This document shows positions 1 through 6,291 of a stretch of DNA of 64,000 nucleotides, in pieces. The stretch's first letter is position 1. Each line of letters opens with the position of its first letter. The notes beneath the pieces were generated by a model. That model was not told where the DNA came from. It did not search any database and was given only the letters and a program-made list of their open reading frames with translations. Source of the stretch: Caballeronia telluris (GTDB lineage Bacteria > Pseudomonadota > Gammaproteobacteria > Burkholderiales > Burkholderiaceae). The position numbers and the translations under genes are program-made. Location of the stretch: assembly GCF_001544495.1 (NCBI RefSeq), contig NZ_FCNZ02000016.1:1-64000 (forward strand), given 5' to 3'.

Positions 1-446
1 AGAACACGATGTTCGTGATCTTTCTCGGTGAAGGCGCGGCGTTGCTCGGCCTGATGTACTTCGGCCACAACCCGTATCTGTTCATGTTCTTCGCCGCGAT
101 GATCTTCCTGTGCTGGGGCGAGATTTTCTCGATCTTCCCGGCGACCTGCGCCGATACCTTCGGCAGCAAGTACGCCGCGGCCAACGCCGGCACGCTGTAC
201 ACGGCGAAGGGCACGGCATCGATGCTGGTGCCGGTGGCGTCGCTGCTGTCGGCGGTGGGCGGCTGGAACGCGGTGTTCATCTGCGCAGCGGGCATCTCGA
301 TCGCCGCGGCGATCGCAGCCAAGTTCCTGCTCGCGCCGATGAGAAAGCGCTGGATCAACAACACGGTCGAACAGACCTCGAATTCGGTCGACGCTTCGTT
401 CCAGGCGGCGTGGTCCGAGGCGCCGCGCAACTCGTCCGCGCGATGA
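1..446 (+). CDS. Oxalate/formate antiporter family MFS transporter (C-terminal part)
   Basis: The gene enters from the left edge; about 148 codons remain and end at a TGA at 444-446. The visible part has four hydrophobic stretches and the segment WGEIFSIFPATCADTFGSKY followed by NAGTLYTAKG, which I recognise from OFA-family (OxlT-like) oxalate:formate exchangers of the inner membrane. Such antiporters import oxalate and export formate. This fits the neighbourhood: frc and a GntR-controlled island lie within 7 kb. The C-terminal tail after the last membrane segment is hydrophilic and probably cytoplasmic. The stop overlaps the next start by 4 nt (ATGA), so the LysR gene is probably translationally coupled. 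The substrate is inferred from family and context. Confidence 0.8.
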   Translation, partial: NTMFVIFLGEGAALLGLMYFGHNPYLFMFFAAMIFLCWGEIFSIFPATCADTFGSKYAAANAGTLYTAKGTASMLVPVASLLSAVGGWNAVFICAAGISIAAAIAAKFLLAPMRKRWINNTVEQTSNSVDASFQAAWSEAPRNSSAR

Positions 447-1438
447 GCACGCTGAGCGAACCGCGTCCGGATGTGCGCGACGCCACGCCGGACACCGCGC
501 AGGTCGCGAAGGCGCTGAGCGTGTCGCTGCATCAGCTGCGTCTTTTCATCACGCTCGCGCGGCATCGCAGCTTCACGCGCGCGGGCGATGAATTCGGCAT
601 CACGCAGTCGGCGGTGAGCCGCAGCATCCGCGAACTGGAGGACGAAATTGCGTTGCGGCTCTTCGACCGGACGACGCGCCAGGTCGCGCTGACCGACGCC
701 GGACGCAAGCTGATCGCGCGGGTCGCGCCGCTCGTCGAGGAACTCGAAGCGACCTTGCGGCCGCGTTCGGGCGACAGCGCGGAGCCGGGCATCGTCCAGT
801 TCGCGAGCAGTTCCAGCCTGACGGCGAGCGTCTTGCCGGCGTGGCTGGCGTCGTGCGCGGCGAGCCATCCCGATTTGTCGATCGCGCTCGTCGACCGGCC
901 GCAGAACCAGGTGCTGCAACTCGTGCGCGCCGGCGAGGCGGATCTGGGCGTCGTGATCGCGCCGGACAACGTGAGCGAACTCGTCGCCGAACCGCTCTTC
1001 GACGACCCGTTGTGCGCGCTGGTGCCGGCGTGTCATCCGCTCGCGTCGCAGCGCAGCGCCCACTGGCGCGCCTTGCGCGGCGCATCGCTGCTGGTGCTCG
1101 ACGACGACGCCGACAGCCACGCCGCCACCGAGCGTGCGCTGATGCTGCACGACGTCGCCGGAACGACGCGCCAGCGGCTCGCGCAGGCGCAGTCCGTGGT
1201 GCAGATGGTCGAAGCGGGGCTCGGCATCGGCGTCATGCCGATGCACGCGTGCGCGGCGTGGGCCGGGCGCGGCGTGCAGGCAGTGGTGCTCACGCCCGAA
1301 GCATCGCGGTCCATCATGCTCGTGCGGCGCAAAGGCCGCGCGCTACGCGCCGGCGCGGCACACGTGTGGGCGCACGTCGTCGCGGCGTCGCTTGCGCGGC
1401 GCTCCGCATCGCCGACGCTTCGGGCCGTCCCGGCCTGA
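443..1438 (+). CDS. LysR-family transcriptional regulator
   Basis: A 331-residue LysR-type regulator. The winged helix-turn-helix lies at about residues 29-88 (LHQLRLFITLARHRSF, then FGITQSAVSRSIRELE), preceded by a roughly 28-residue extension that many LysR proteins lack. A substrate-binding-like effector domain follows from about residue 110. I chose the ATG at 443 because it overlaps the transporter stop by 4 nt; the longer upstream reading in this frame lies inside the transporter gene. The co-directional, overlapping arrangement suggests it responds to the transporter substrate, perhaps oxalate, but the effector cannot be read from sequence. Confidence 0.88.
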   Translation: MSTLSEPRPDVRDATPDTAQVAKALSVSLHQLRLFITLARHRSFTRAGDEFGITQSAVSRSIRELEDEIALRLFDRTTRQVALTDAGRKLIARVAPLVEELEATLRPRSGDSAEPGIVQFASSSSLTASVLPAWLASCAASHPDLSIALVDRPQNQVLQLVRAGEADLGVVIAPDNVSELVAEPLFDDPLCALVPACHPLASQRSAHWRALRGASLLVLDDDADSHAATERALMLHDVAGTTRQRLAQAQSVVQMVEAGLGIGVMPMHACAAWAGRGVQAVVLTPEASRSIMLVRRKGRALRAGAAHVWAHVVAASLARRSASPTLRAVPA

Positions 1439-1583
1439 TCCCTATCCGGCGAAGACGCGCGCCACGCCGCGCTGCTTCGCCGACCCGAATTCCCCGCAGC
1501 CAAGCCAGCATTGACTTCATCGACACGCGCGCGAACCCTTCGCGAGCGCGGGTTTGCGCTTGTCTGCGAGGACACAAATCGCC

Positions 1584-1623
1584 TTGTTTAGTGGCATTGT
1601 GGAATGTAGTATGTTGTATATCA
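1584..1623 (+). promoter_or_regulatory. Promoter and GntR-type operator of the panE-like gene
   Basis: TTGTTT at 1584-1589 and TAGTAT at 1607-1612 are 17 bp apart and make a plausible sigma-70 promoter. Immediately downstream, TTGTATATCA at 1614-1623 repeats exactly the 10-mer found before frc and, inverted, before the GntR gene. The wider 19-mer TGTAGTATGTTGTATATCA (1605-1623) matches the frc site at 16 of 19 positions. Its position at the expected transcription start favours repression. Binding by the linked GntR protein is inferred. Confidence 0.6.
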
Positions 1624-1653
1624 GAAGGCAAATAATCACCTTAGGAGACGAGC

Positions 1654-2667
1654 ATGAAGATCTGCGTGTACGGAGCGGGAGCAATCGGTGGCTATATGGG
1701 CGCGCAACTCGCGCGCGCGGGCGCGGACGTGAGTTTCGTCGCGCGCGGACCGCACCTCGCGGCGATGCAGGCGAACGGCGTGCGCCTGCAAATCGACGGC
1801 CAGGAGCACACGGTCAAGGTCCGCTGCACCAACAATCCGGCGGAACTCGGCCCGCAGGATTACGTGATCATCGCGTTGAAGGCGCATTCGGTGCCGGGCG
1901 TCGTCGATCTGATCGCGCCTCTGCTCGGGCCGGATACGGCGGTCGTCACCGCGGTGAACGGCTTGCCCTACTGGTATTTCTACAATCACGGCGGCGAGCT
2001 GGCCGGCACGACGTTGCAGTCGATCGACCCGGGCGGCAAGCAGTGGAAAGTGCTCGGACCGGAACGCGCGATCGGCTGCGTGCTGCTGCCGGCGGCCGAA
2101 ATCGCGGAGCCGGGCGTCATCAAGCATGTATACGGCAAGAAATTCCCGATCGGCGAGCCGAGCGGCGAAGTCACGCCGCGTCTGCAGGCGTTCCACGACA
2201 TCATGGCCGCCGCCGACATGGAAGCGCCGATGCGCAACAATATCCGCGATGAAATCTGGCTCAAGCTCTGGGGCAACCTGTGCTTCAACCCGATCAGCGC
2301 GCTGACGGGCGCCACACTCGACGTGCTGACGAGCGATCCGGGCACGCGCGCGCTGTCGAAGTCGATGATGCTGGAAGCGAAGGCGATCGGCGACAAGATC
2401 GGCGTGAATTTTCGCGTCGACGTGGAAAAGCGCATCAACGGTGCGGGCGCGGTGGGCGCGCACAAGACCTCGATGCTGATGGACTGCGAGGCCGGCCGGC
2501 CGATGGAAATCGATCCGCTGATGACCGTCGTGCAGGAAATCGGGCGGCTGGTTCACGTCGAAACGCCGATGCTCGATGCGGTCCTCGCATTGATCAAATT
2601 GCGCGAGGGCGTCAATCAGGGCACGGCGGTCGCGCAACCGCCGACGGAAACGCAAAAAGCCGCCTAA
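1654..2667 (+). CDS. 2-dehydropantoate 2-reductase family protein, candidate oxalyl-CoA reductase (PanE2-like)
   Basis: A 337-residue ApbA/PanE-family NAD(P)H-dependent ketoreductase. The dinucleotide-binding loop GAGAIGGYMG is at residues 7-16. The second domain has the conserved lysine/asparagine helix EIWLKLWGNLCFNP followed by ISALTGAT. The start has a good ribosome site (TTAGGAGACG). Family members normally make pantoate, but a pan-pathway role is not supported by the neighbours. In Methylobacterium extorquens a PanE2 paralogue linked to oxalate genes acts as an oxalyl-CoA reductase that makes glyoxylate. The same role is a reasonable inference here because the gene shares its operator with frc. 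An ordinary ketopantoate reductase, or an enzyme for another 2-keto acid, remains possible. Confidence 0.8.
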   Translation: MKICVYGAGAIGGYMGAQLARAGADVSFVARGPHLAAMQANGVRLQIDGQEHTVKVRCTNNPAELGPQDYVIIALKAHSVPGVVDLIAPLLGPDTAVVTAVNGLPYWYFYNHGGELAGTTLQSIDPGGKQWKVLGPERAIGCVLLPAAEIAEPGVIKHVYGKKFPIGEPSGEVTPRLQAFHDIMAAADMEAPMRNNIRDEIWLKLWGNLCFNPISALTGATLDVLTSDPGTRALSKSMMLEAKAIGDKIGVNFRVDVEKRINGAGAVGAHKTSMLMDCEAGRPMEIDPLMTVVQEIGRLVHVETPMLDAVLALIKLREGVNQGTAVAQPPTETQKAA

Positions 2668-2688
2668 ACTGCTTGTAAGCGGACGCTG

Positions 2689-2717
2689 TTGTTTCTGATA
2701 TACAAGATGCAAAATAT
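2689..2717. promoter_or_regulatory. Autoregulatory operator before the leader ORF and GntR gene
   Basis: TGATATACAA at 2696-2705 is the exact reverse complement of the TTGTATATCA box found before the panE-like gene and frc. It lies just after a TTGTTT (2689-2694) that could be a -35 element, with an AT-rich stretch (AAATAT at 2712-2717) at -10 distance. This would place the box between the promoter elements, consistent with autorepression by the GntR regulator encoded downstream. Confidence 0.55.
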
Positions 2718-2744
2718 GTTGCGTCGTGATGCGACGCAACATAT
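2714..2744. repeat. 13-bp perfect inverted repeat in the leader
   Basis: ATATGTTGCGTCG (2714-2726) and CGACGCAACATAT (2732-2744) are perfect complements around a 5-base loop TGATG. There is no following T-run, so it is not a convincing intrinsic terminator for the panE-like gene. It may be a second protein-binding site or an RNA stem in the 5' leader of the 73-codon ORF. Its function is unknown. Confidence 0.7.
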
Positions 2745-2751
2745 ACTGGAG

Positions 2752-2774
2752 GCTCCTAAGTACTTACCCGGAGC
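2752..2774 (+). promoter_or_regulatory. Possible hairpin masking the leader-ORF ribosome site
   Basis: GCTCC at 2752-2756 can pair with GGAGC at 2770-2774. The latter contains the GGAG Shine-Dalgarno seven bases before the ATG at 2781. The loop contains the palindrome TAAGTACTTA (2757-2766). A translational control role is inferred only. Confidence 0.3.
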
Positions 2775-2780
2775 ATTCAA

Positions 2781-3002
2781 ATGAGCATCGCATTAGTCGT
2801 CGTGTTGGGAATCGCTTTGATGGCCATTGGCGTGAGCGTTACGTTTATGATTGCATCGTCGGTGCCGCAGTCCATGTTGCAGCGCGCATCGGATCACGGT
2901 CGGTTTGCCGGCTTGGCGGCGGACGATCAGAACGGCGGATCGGGCAAGCGTGTGTCGACCGGCCAGCCGCAATTGGGAAATCGAACCATCAATGCCATCT
3001 GA
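2781..3002 (+). CDS. Small single-span membrane protein or leader peptide
   Basis: A 73-residue ORF between the GntR operator and the GntR gene. The first 30 residues are strongly hydrophobic (LVVVLGIALMAIGVSVTFMI), predicting one membrane segment or an uncleaved signal anchor. The rest is polar, rich in Gly, Ser and Gln. A GGAG ribosome site precedes the ATG by seven bases. The reading frame runs 11 nt into the regulator gene, so translation of the two may be coupled. I do not recognise a family. It could be a genuine small membrane protein or an ORF that tunes regulator translation. Confidence 0.5.
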   Translation: MSIALVVVLGIALMAIGVSVTFMIASSVPQSMLQRASDHGRFAGLAADDQNGGSGKRVSTGQPQLGNRTINAI

Positions 3003-3723
3003 TACTCAATCTGTAGACAGACCCGAGCTTCGTCCCGCAGGACTGACGCTCTCGCTAGAACCGATCAATGCCACGGTTTCGCTGCGCGATCAGGCGTACG
3101 CGAAACTGCGGCAAGCGATCGCGGAGGCGGATATCTATCGCTCGCGCGAAGAAATCCGGCTCGACGAAAAAGAATTGACGGAGGCGCTCGGCGTAAGCCG
3201 CACGCCCATCCGCGAAGCGATGACGCTGCTCGAGCAGGAAGGCTTCCTGCGCACGGTGCCGCGTCGTGGCGTATACATATTGCGCAAGACGAAGCGTGAA
3301 ATCGTCGAAATGATTCACATGTGGGCGGCGCTCGAGAGCATGGCCGCGCGCCTCGCCACGCAGCGCGCGACGGACGCGGAAATCGCCGGGTTGCGCCACA
3401 TGTTCGACAATTTTCGCGACGCGACGCCCGCCGAACACATCGACGAGTATTCGGAGGCGAACATCGCCTTTCACCAGGCGATCGTTCAGCTGGGCAAGTC
3501 GCAGATCATCTTCGACACCATCAAGAACATCTTCGTGCACGTGCGCGCGATCCGGAAGATGACGATTTCGCAGAGCGACCGCGCGTCGCGCTCGATCGTC
3601 GATCACATGCGGATCATCGAAGCGCTTGAAAAGCGCGATACCGAACTGGTCGAGCGGCTGGTTCGCCAGCATTCGCTCGATCTGGCCGCGTTCGTCGAGG
3701 CGAATTGCGACTTTCTCGACTGA
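2992..3723 (+). CDS. GntR-family regulator, FadR/FCD subfamily
   Basis: A 243-residue regulator. The N-terminal winged helix (about residues 30-95) contains LDEKELTEALGVSRTPIREA and a wing RRGVYI. The all-helical FCD effector domain follows, with candidate metal ligands in the AFHQAI, DHMRII and RQHSLD helices. The ATG at 2992 is preferred because it gives the normal family length and overlaps the leader ORF. Four copies of a TTGTATATCA-type box lie before this unit, the panE-like gene, sucCD and frc, so I infer that it is the local repressor of the oxalate/formyl-CoA island. The ligand is unknown; oxalate, glyoxylate or a CoA thioester would fit. Confidence 0.9.
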   Translation: MPSDTQSVDRPELRPAGLTLSLEPINATVSLRDQAYAKLRQAIAEADIYRSREEIRLDEKELTEALGVSRTPIREAMTLLEQEGFLRTVPRRGVYILRKTKREIVEMIHMWAALESMAARLATQRATDAEIAGLRHMFDNFRDATPAEHIDEYSEANIAFHQAIVQLGKSQIIFDTIKNIFVHVRAIRKMTISQSDRASRSIVDHMRIIEALEKRDTELVERLVRQHSLDLAAFVEANCDFLD

Positions 3724-3748
3724 AAGCCGAGCGTTACGTAGAAATGGA

Positions 3749-3777
3749 AAGCCGTCCGGCCTCGCGCCGGACGGCTT
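3749..3777. terminator. Bidirectional intrinsic terminator between the GntR gene and sucD
   Basis: AAGCCGTCCGGC (3749-3760) and GCCGGACGGCTT (3766-3777) form a perfect 12-bp stem with loop CTCGC. A T-run follows on the plus strand and an A-rich flank supplies one on the minus strand, so it can end both convergent units. Confidence 0.85.
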
Positions 3778-3783
3778 TTTTGT

Positions 3784-4656
3784 TTAGCGCATCGCGTGCA
3801 GCATCGTTTCGCCCAGTGCGGCGGGCGAATCGGCGACGTAAATGCCGGCCGATTTCATCGCGTCGATCTTCGCGCCCGCCGTGCCCGCGCCGCCGGAAAT
3901 GATCGCGCCCGCGTGGCCCATGCGCCGGCCGGGCGGCGCCGTCTTCCCGGCGATAAAGCCGACCACCGGCTTCTTCGTGCCCGATTCCTTCAGGAACTGC
4001 GCCGCTTCCTCCTCCGCCGATCCGCCAATTTCGCCGATCATAATGATGCCTTCGGTGGCGTCGTCGGCGAGGAAGAGCGCGAGGCAATCGATGAAATTCG
4101 TCCCGTTGACCGGATCGCCGCCGATGCCGATGCACGTCGTCTGGCCGAGGCGGGCTGCCGTCGTCTGTGCGACCGCCTCATAAGTGAGCGTGCCGGAACG
4201 CGACACCACGCCGATTTTCCCGGGCAGGTGAATGTGTCCCGGCATGATGCCGATCTTGCATTCGCCCGGCGTGATGACGCCCGGGCAGTTCGGCCCGACG
4301 AGCCGGCTCGCCGACCCCGCGAGCGCCCGCTTCACGCGCAGCATGTCGAGCACCGGAATGCCCTCGGTGATGCAGACGATCAGCGGCACTTCGGCATCGA
4401 CGGCTTCGAGGATCGCGTCGGCCGCGAACGGCGGCGGCACGTAGATCACGGACGCGTCCGCGCCCGTCTTGTGGACGGCCTGCGCGACGGTATCGAAAAC
4501 CGGCAGGTCGAGATGCGTCGTGCCGCCCTTGCCGGGCGTCACGCCGCCGACCATGCGCGTGCCGTAGGCGATCGCCTGCTCGGAGTGAAACGTGCCCTGC
4601 GCGCCGGTGAAGCCCTGGCAAATCACCTTCGTGTTCTTGTCGATCAATACGCTCAT
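3784..4656 (-). CDS. sucD: Succinyl-CoA synthetase alpha subunit-like protein
   Basis: A 290-residue protein very close to SucD: MSVLIDKNTKVICQGFTGAQ at the N-terminus (CoA-binding Rossmann domain), VTPGKGGTTH, a GPNCPGVITPGECKIG block, and GHAGAI with the phosphohistidine at about residue 248. It would form the alpha subunit of an ATP-dependent CoA ligase, activating a dicarboxylate such as succinate. It is the second gene of a two-gene minus-strand operon, starting 11 nt after the beta-subunit stop. It sits beside frc rather than with TCA-cycle genes, so this is probably a dedicated paralogue that supplies succinyl-CoA as a CoA donor or activates another acid. Confidence 0.92.
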   Translation of the reverse strand: MSVLIDKNTKVICQGFTGAQGTFHSEQAIAYGTRMVGGVTPGKGGTTHLDLPVFDTVAQAVHKTGADASVIYVPPPFAADAILEAVDAEVPLIVCITEGIPVLDMLRVKRALAGSASRLVGPNCPGVITPGECKIGIMPGHIHLPGKIGVVSRSGTLTYEAVAQTTAARLGQTTCIGIGGDPVNGTNFIDCLALFLADDATEGIIMIGEIGGSAEEEAAQFLKESGTKKPVVGFIAGKTAPPGRRMGHAGAIISGGAGTAGAKIDAMKSAGIYVADSPAALGETMLHAMR

Positions 4657-4667
4657 GATTTTTCCCC

Positions 4668-5867
4668 TTATTGGCGTGCGGCGGCGACGGCGCTGACGAT
4701 CTTGTCGGCGGCGTCGGCCAGGTTTTCTGCGGGAATGATCGTGAGGCCGGACGTGCGCAGGATGTCGCGGCCGGCGTCGACGTTCGTCCCGGCGAGCCGC
4801 ACGACGAGCGGCACGTGCAGGTTCACCTCGCGCGCCGCCGCGACCACGCCTTGCGCGATCACGTCGCAGCGCATGATGCCGCCGAAGATGTTGACCAGAA
4901 TTCCTTCGACTTTCGGATCGCGCAGGATCAGCTTGAACGCCGTCGAGACGCGTTCCTGCGTCGCGCCGCCGCCGACGTCGAGAAAATTCGCCGGTTCGCC
5001 GCCATAGAGCTTGATGATGTCCATCGTCGCCATCGCGAGGCCGGCGCCGTTCACCATGCAGCCGATATTGCCGTCGAGTTTCACGTAGTTCAGGCCGTGC
5101 TTCGCCGCTTCGATTTCGGCCGGTTCTTCTTCGTCTTCGTCGCGCAGCGCTTCGATGTCGGGATGGCGGAAGAGGGCGTTGTCGTCGAAATTGAGCTTGG
5201 CGTCGAGCGCGATCACGCTGCCTTCGCCCGTCACGACGAGCGGGTTGACCTCGACGATGGACGCGTCCAGATCGACGAACGCCTGATAGAGCGCCGCAAT
5301 AAACTTCGACGCCGCGCCGACCTGCTTGCCCGACAGGCCGAGTCCGAACGCGATCTGACGCGCGTGGAACGGCTGTAGCCCGGTGGCCGGATCGATAGCG
5401 ACCTTGAGAATTTTCTCGGGCGTCCGATGCGCGACTTCCTCGATTTCCATGCCGCCTTCGGTCGACGCCATGATCGTGATGCGCGATGACGCGCGATCGA
5501 CGAGCATGCCGAGATACAGTTCGCGCGCGATGTCGCAGCCTTCTTCGACATAAAGCCGCTTCACTTCCTTGCCGGCGGGCCCGGTTTGCTTCGTCACGAG
5601 CACCGACGACAGCATCTGCTGCGCGTTCGACCTCACGTCCTCGACCGACTTCAGCACGCGCACGCCGCCTTTGCCCTCGGGATCGTTGGTGAAACGGCCG
5701 GCGCCGCGTCCGCCCGCGTGAATCTGCGATTTCACGACCCACACCGGCCCGCCGAGCGCGTTCGCCGCATCGGCGGCTTCCTGCGCCGAAAACGCGACTC
5801 GCCCCTCTGGCACCGCCACGCCGTACTGCCGCAACAGGGCCTTCGCCTGATACTCATGGATGTTCAT
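4668..5867 (-). CDS. sucC: Succinyl-CoA synthetase beta subunit-like (malate-thiokinase-like features)
   Basis: A 399-residue ATP-grasp subunit, starting MNIHEYQAKALLRQYGV and carrying KSQIHAGGRGAG, VEVNPLVV, GCMVNGAGLAMATMD and the NFLDVGGGAT block. Several segments (ARQIAFGLGL, LVVRLAGTNVDAGRDIL) look closer, from memory, to malate-CoA ligase MtkA than to housekeeping SucC (which reads CRELAFKLGL and VVRLEGTN). It has a roughly 12-residue acidic insert (DEDEEEPAE) at about residue 240. The substrate could therefore be succinate, malate or another dicarboxylate. Transcription is divergent from frc across a 424-bp region with two copies of the GntR box. Confidence 0.9.
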   Translation of the reverse strand: MNIHEYQAKALLRQYGVAVPEGRVAFSAQEAADAANALGGPVWVVKSQIHAGGRGAGRFTNDPEGKGGVRVLKSVEDVRSNAQQMLSSVLVTKQTGPAGKEVKRLYVEEGCDIARELYLGMLVDRASSRITIMASTEGGMEIEEVAHRTPEKILKVAIDPATGLQPFHARQIAFGLGLSGKQVGAASKFIAALYQAFVDLDASIVEVNPLVVTGEGSVIALDAKLNFDDNALFRHPDIEALRDEDEEEPAEIEAAKHGLNYVKLDGNIGCMVNGAGLAMATMDIIKLYGGEPANFLDVGGGATQERVSTAFKLILRDPKVEGILVNIFGGIMRCDVIAQGVVAAAREVNLHVPLVVRLAGTNVDAGRDILRTSGLTIIPAENLADAADKIVSAVAAARQ

Positions 5868-5936
5868 TGCGTCTCCTGATGTTCTGAACAGAATGAAGCG
5901 CCAGGCGATGATGGGCCAAAGTCGAGCGCTGAAATA

Positions 5937-5955
5937 TGATATATCACATTTCACA
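5937..5955 (-). promoter_or_regulatory. GntR-type operator of the sucCD operon
   Basis: On the minus strand the 19-mer TGTGAAATGTGATATATCA aligns with the frc site TGTGGAATATTGTATATCA at 15 of 19 positions. The core TGATATATCA (5937-5946) is a perfect 10-bp palindrome. It lies about 70 bp before the sucC start. Control by the linked GntR regulator is inferred. Confidence 0.55.
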
Positions 5956-6146
5956 GAGACCAAAAGGACGATTTGACCGAAAGCGACGATGCCGGAAGTA
6001 AGCAGCAGTTTAACGACCAATCGATGCGGATTACGCGCAAGCGGCTTTTGCTGCGACGCAGGATGCTTGTGCCTAAGAACGAAGCCTGATAAGCGTTGCA
6101 AACGATGTTGCACCGCACTACAGGGTTTCGGAGATGGCCCGAACGC

Positions 6147-6180
6147 TTGACTAATACTGTGTGTGGAATATTGTATATCA
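6147..6180 (+). promoter_or_regulatory. frc promoter with overlapping GntR-type operator
   Basis: TTGACT at 6147-6152 is a good -35 element. The box TTGTATATCA occupies 6171-6180, exactly where the -10 region would lie, inside the 19-mer at 6162-6180. Overlap with the -10 region is typical of a repressor site. The frc start is 111 bp downstream, giving a long leader in which I see no recognised RNA element. Confidence 0.55.
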
Positions 6181-6291
6181 CAACGGATCGACGGCTGGCG
6201 CAGCGCGCTGCTGTCCCCAGCGCCCAAAAAACGACGGGCACGCGCGATCGACACATATATAGAACGGATACGAAACGAAAGGGAGACGGCA

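Noticed and set aside
1636..2742. Long minus-strand ORF (368 codons) opposite the panE-like gene
   Set aside because: Its product is His/Arg/Asp-rich with no domain. It mirrors a clear family gene and is a GC-driven shadow, like many other long antisense frames in the window.
2714..2744. Intrinsic terminator of the panE-like gene
   Set aside because: The stem is strong but no T-run follows on either strand, and it lies downstream of a putative promoter.
3784..5867. Housekeeping TCA-cycle sucCD
   Set aside because: No TCA genes are adjacent, the operator is shared with frc, and the beta subunit has MtkA-like segments, so a pathway-specific paralogue is more likely.
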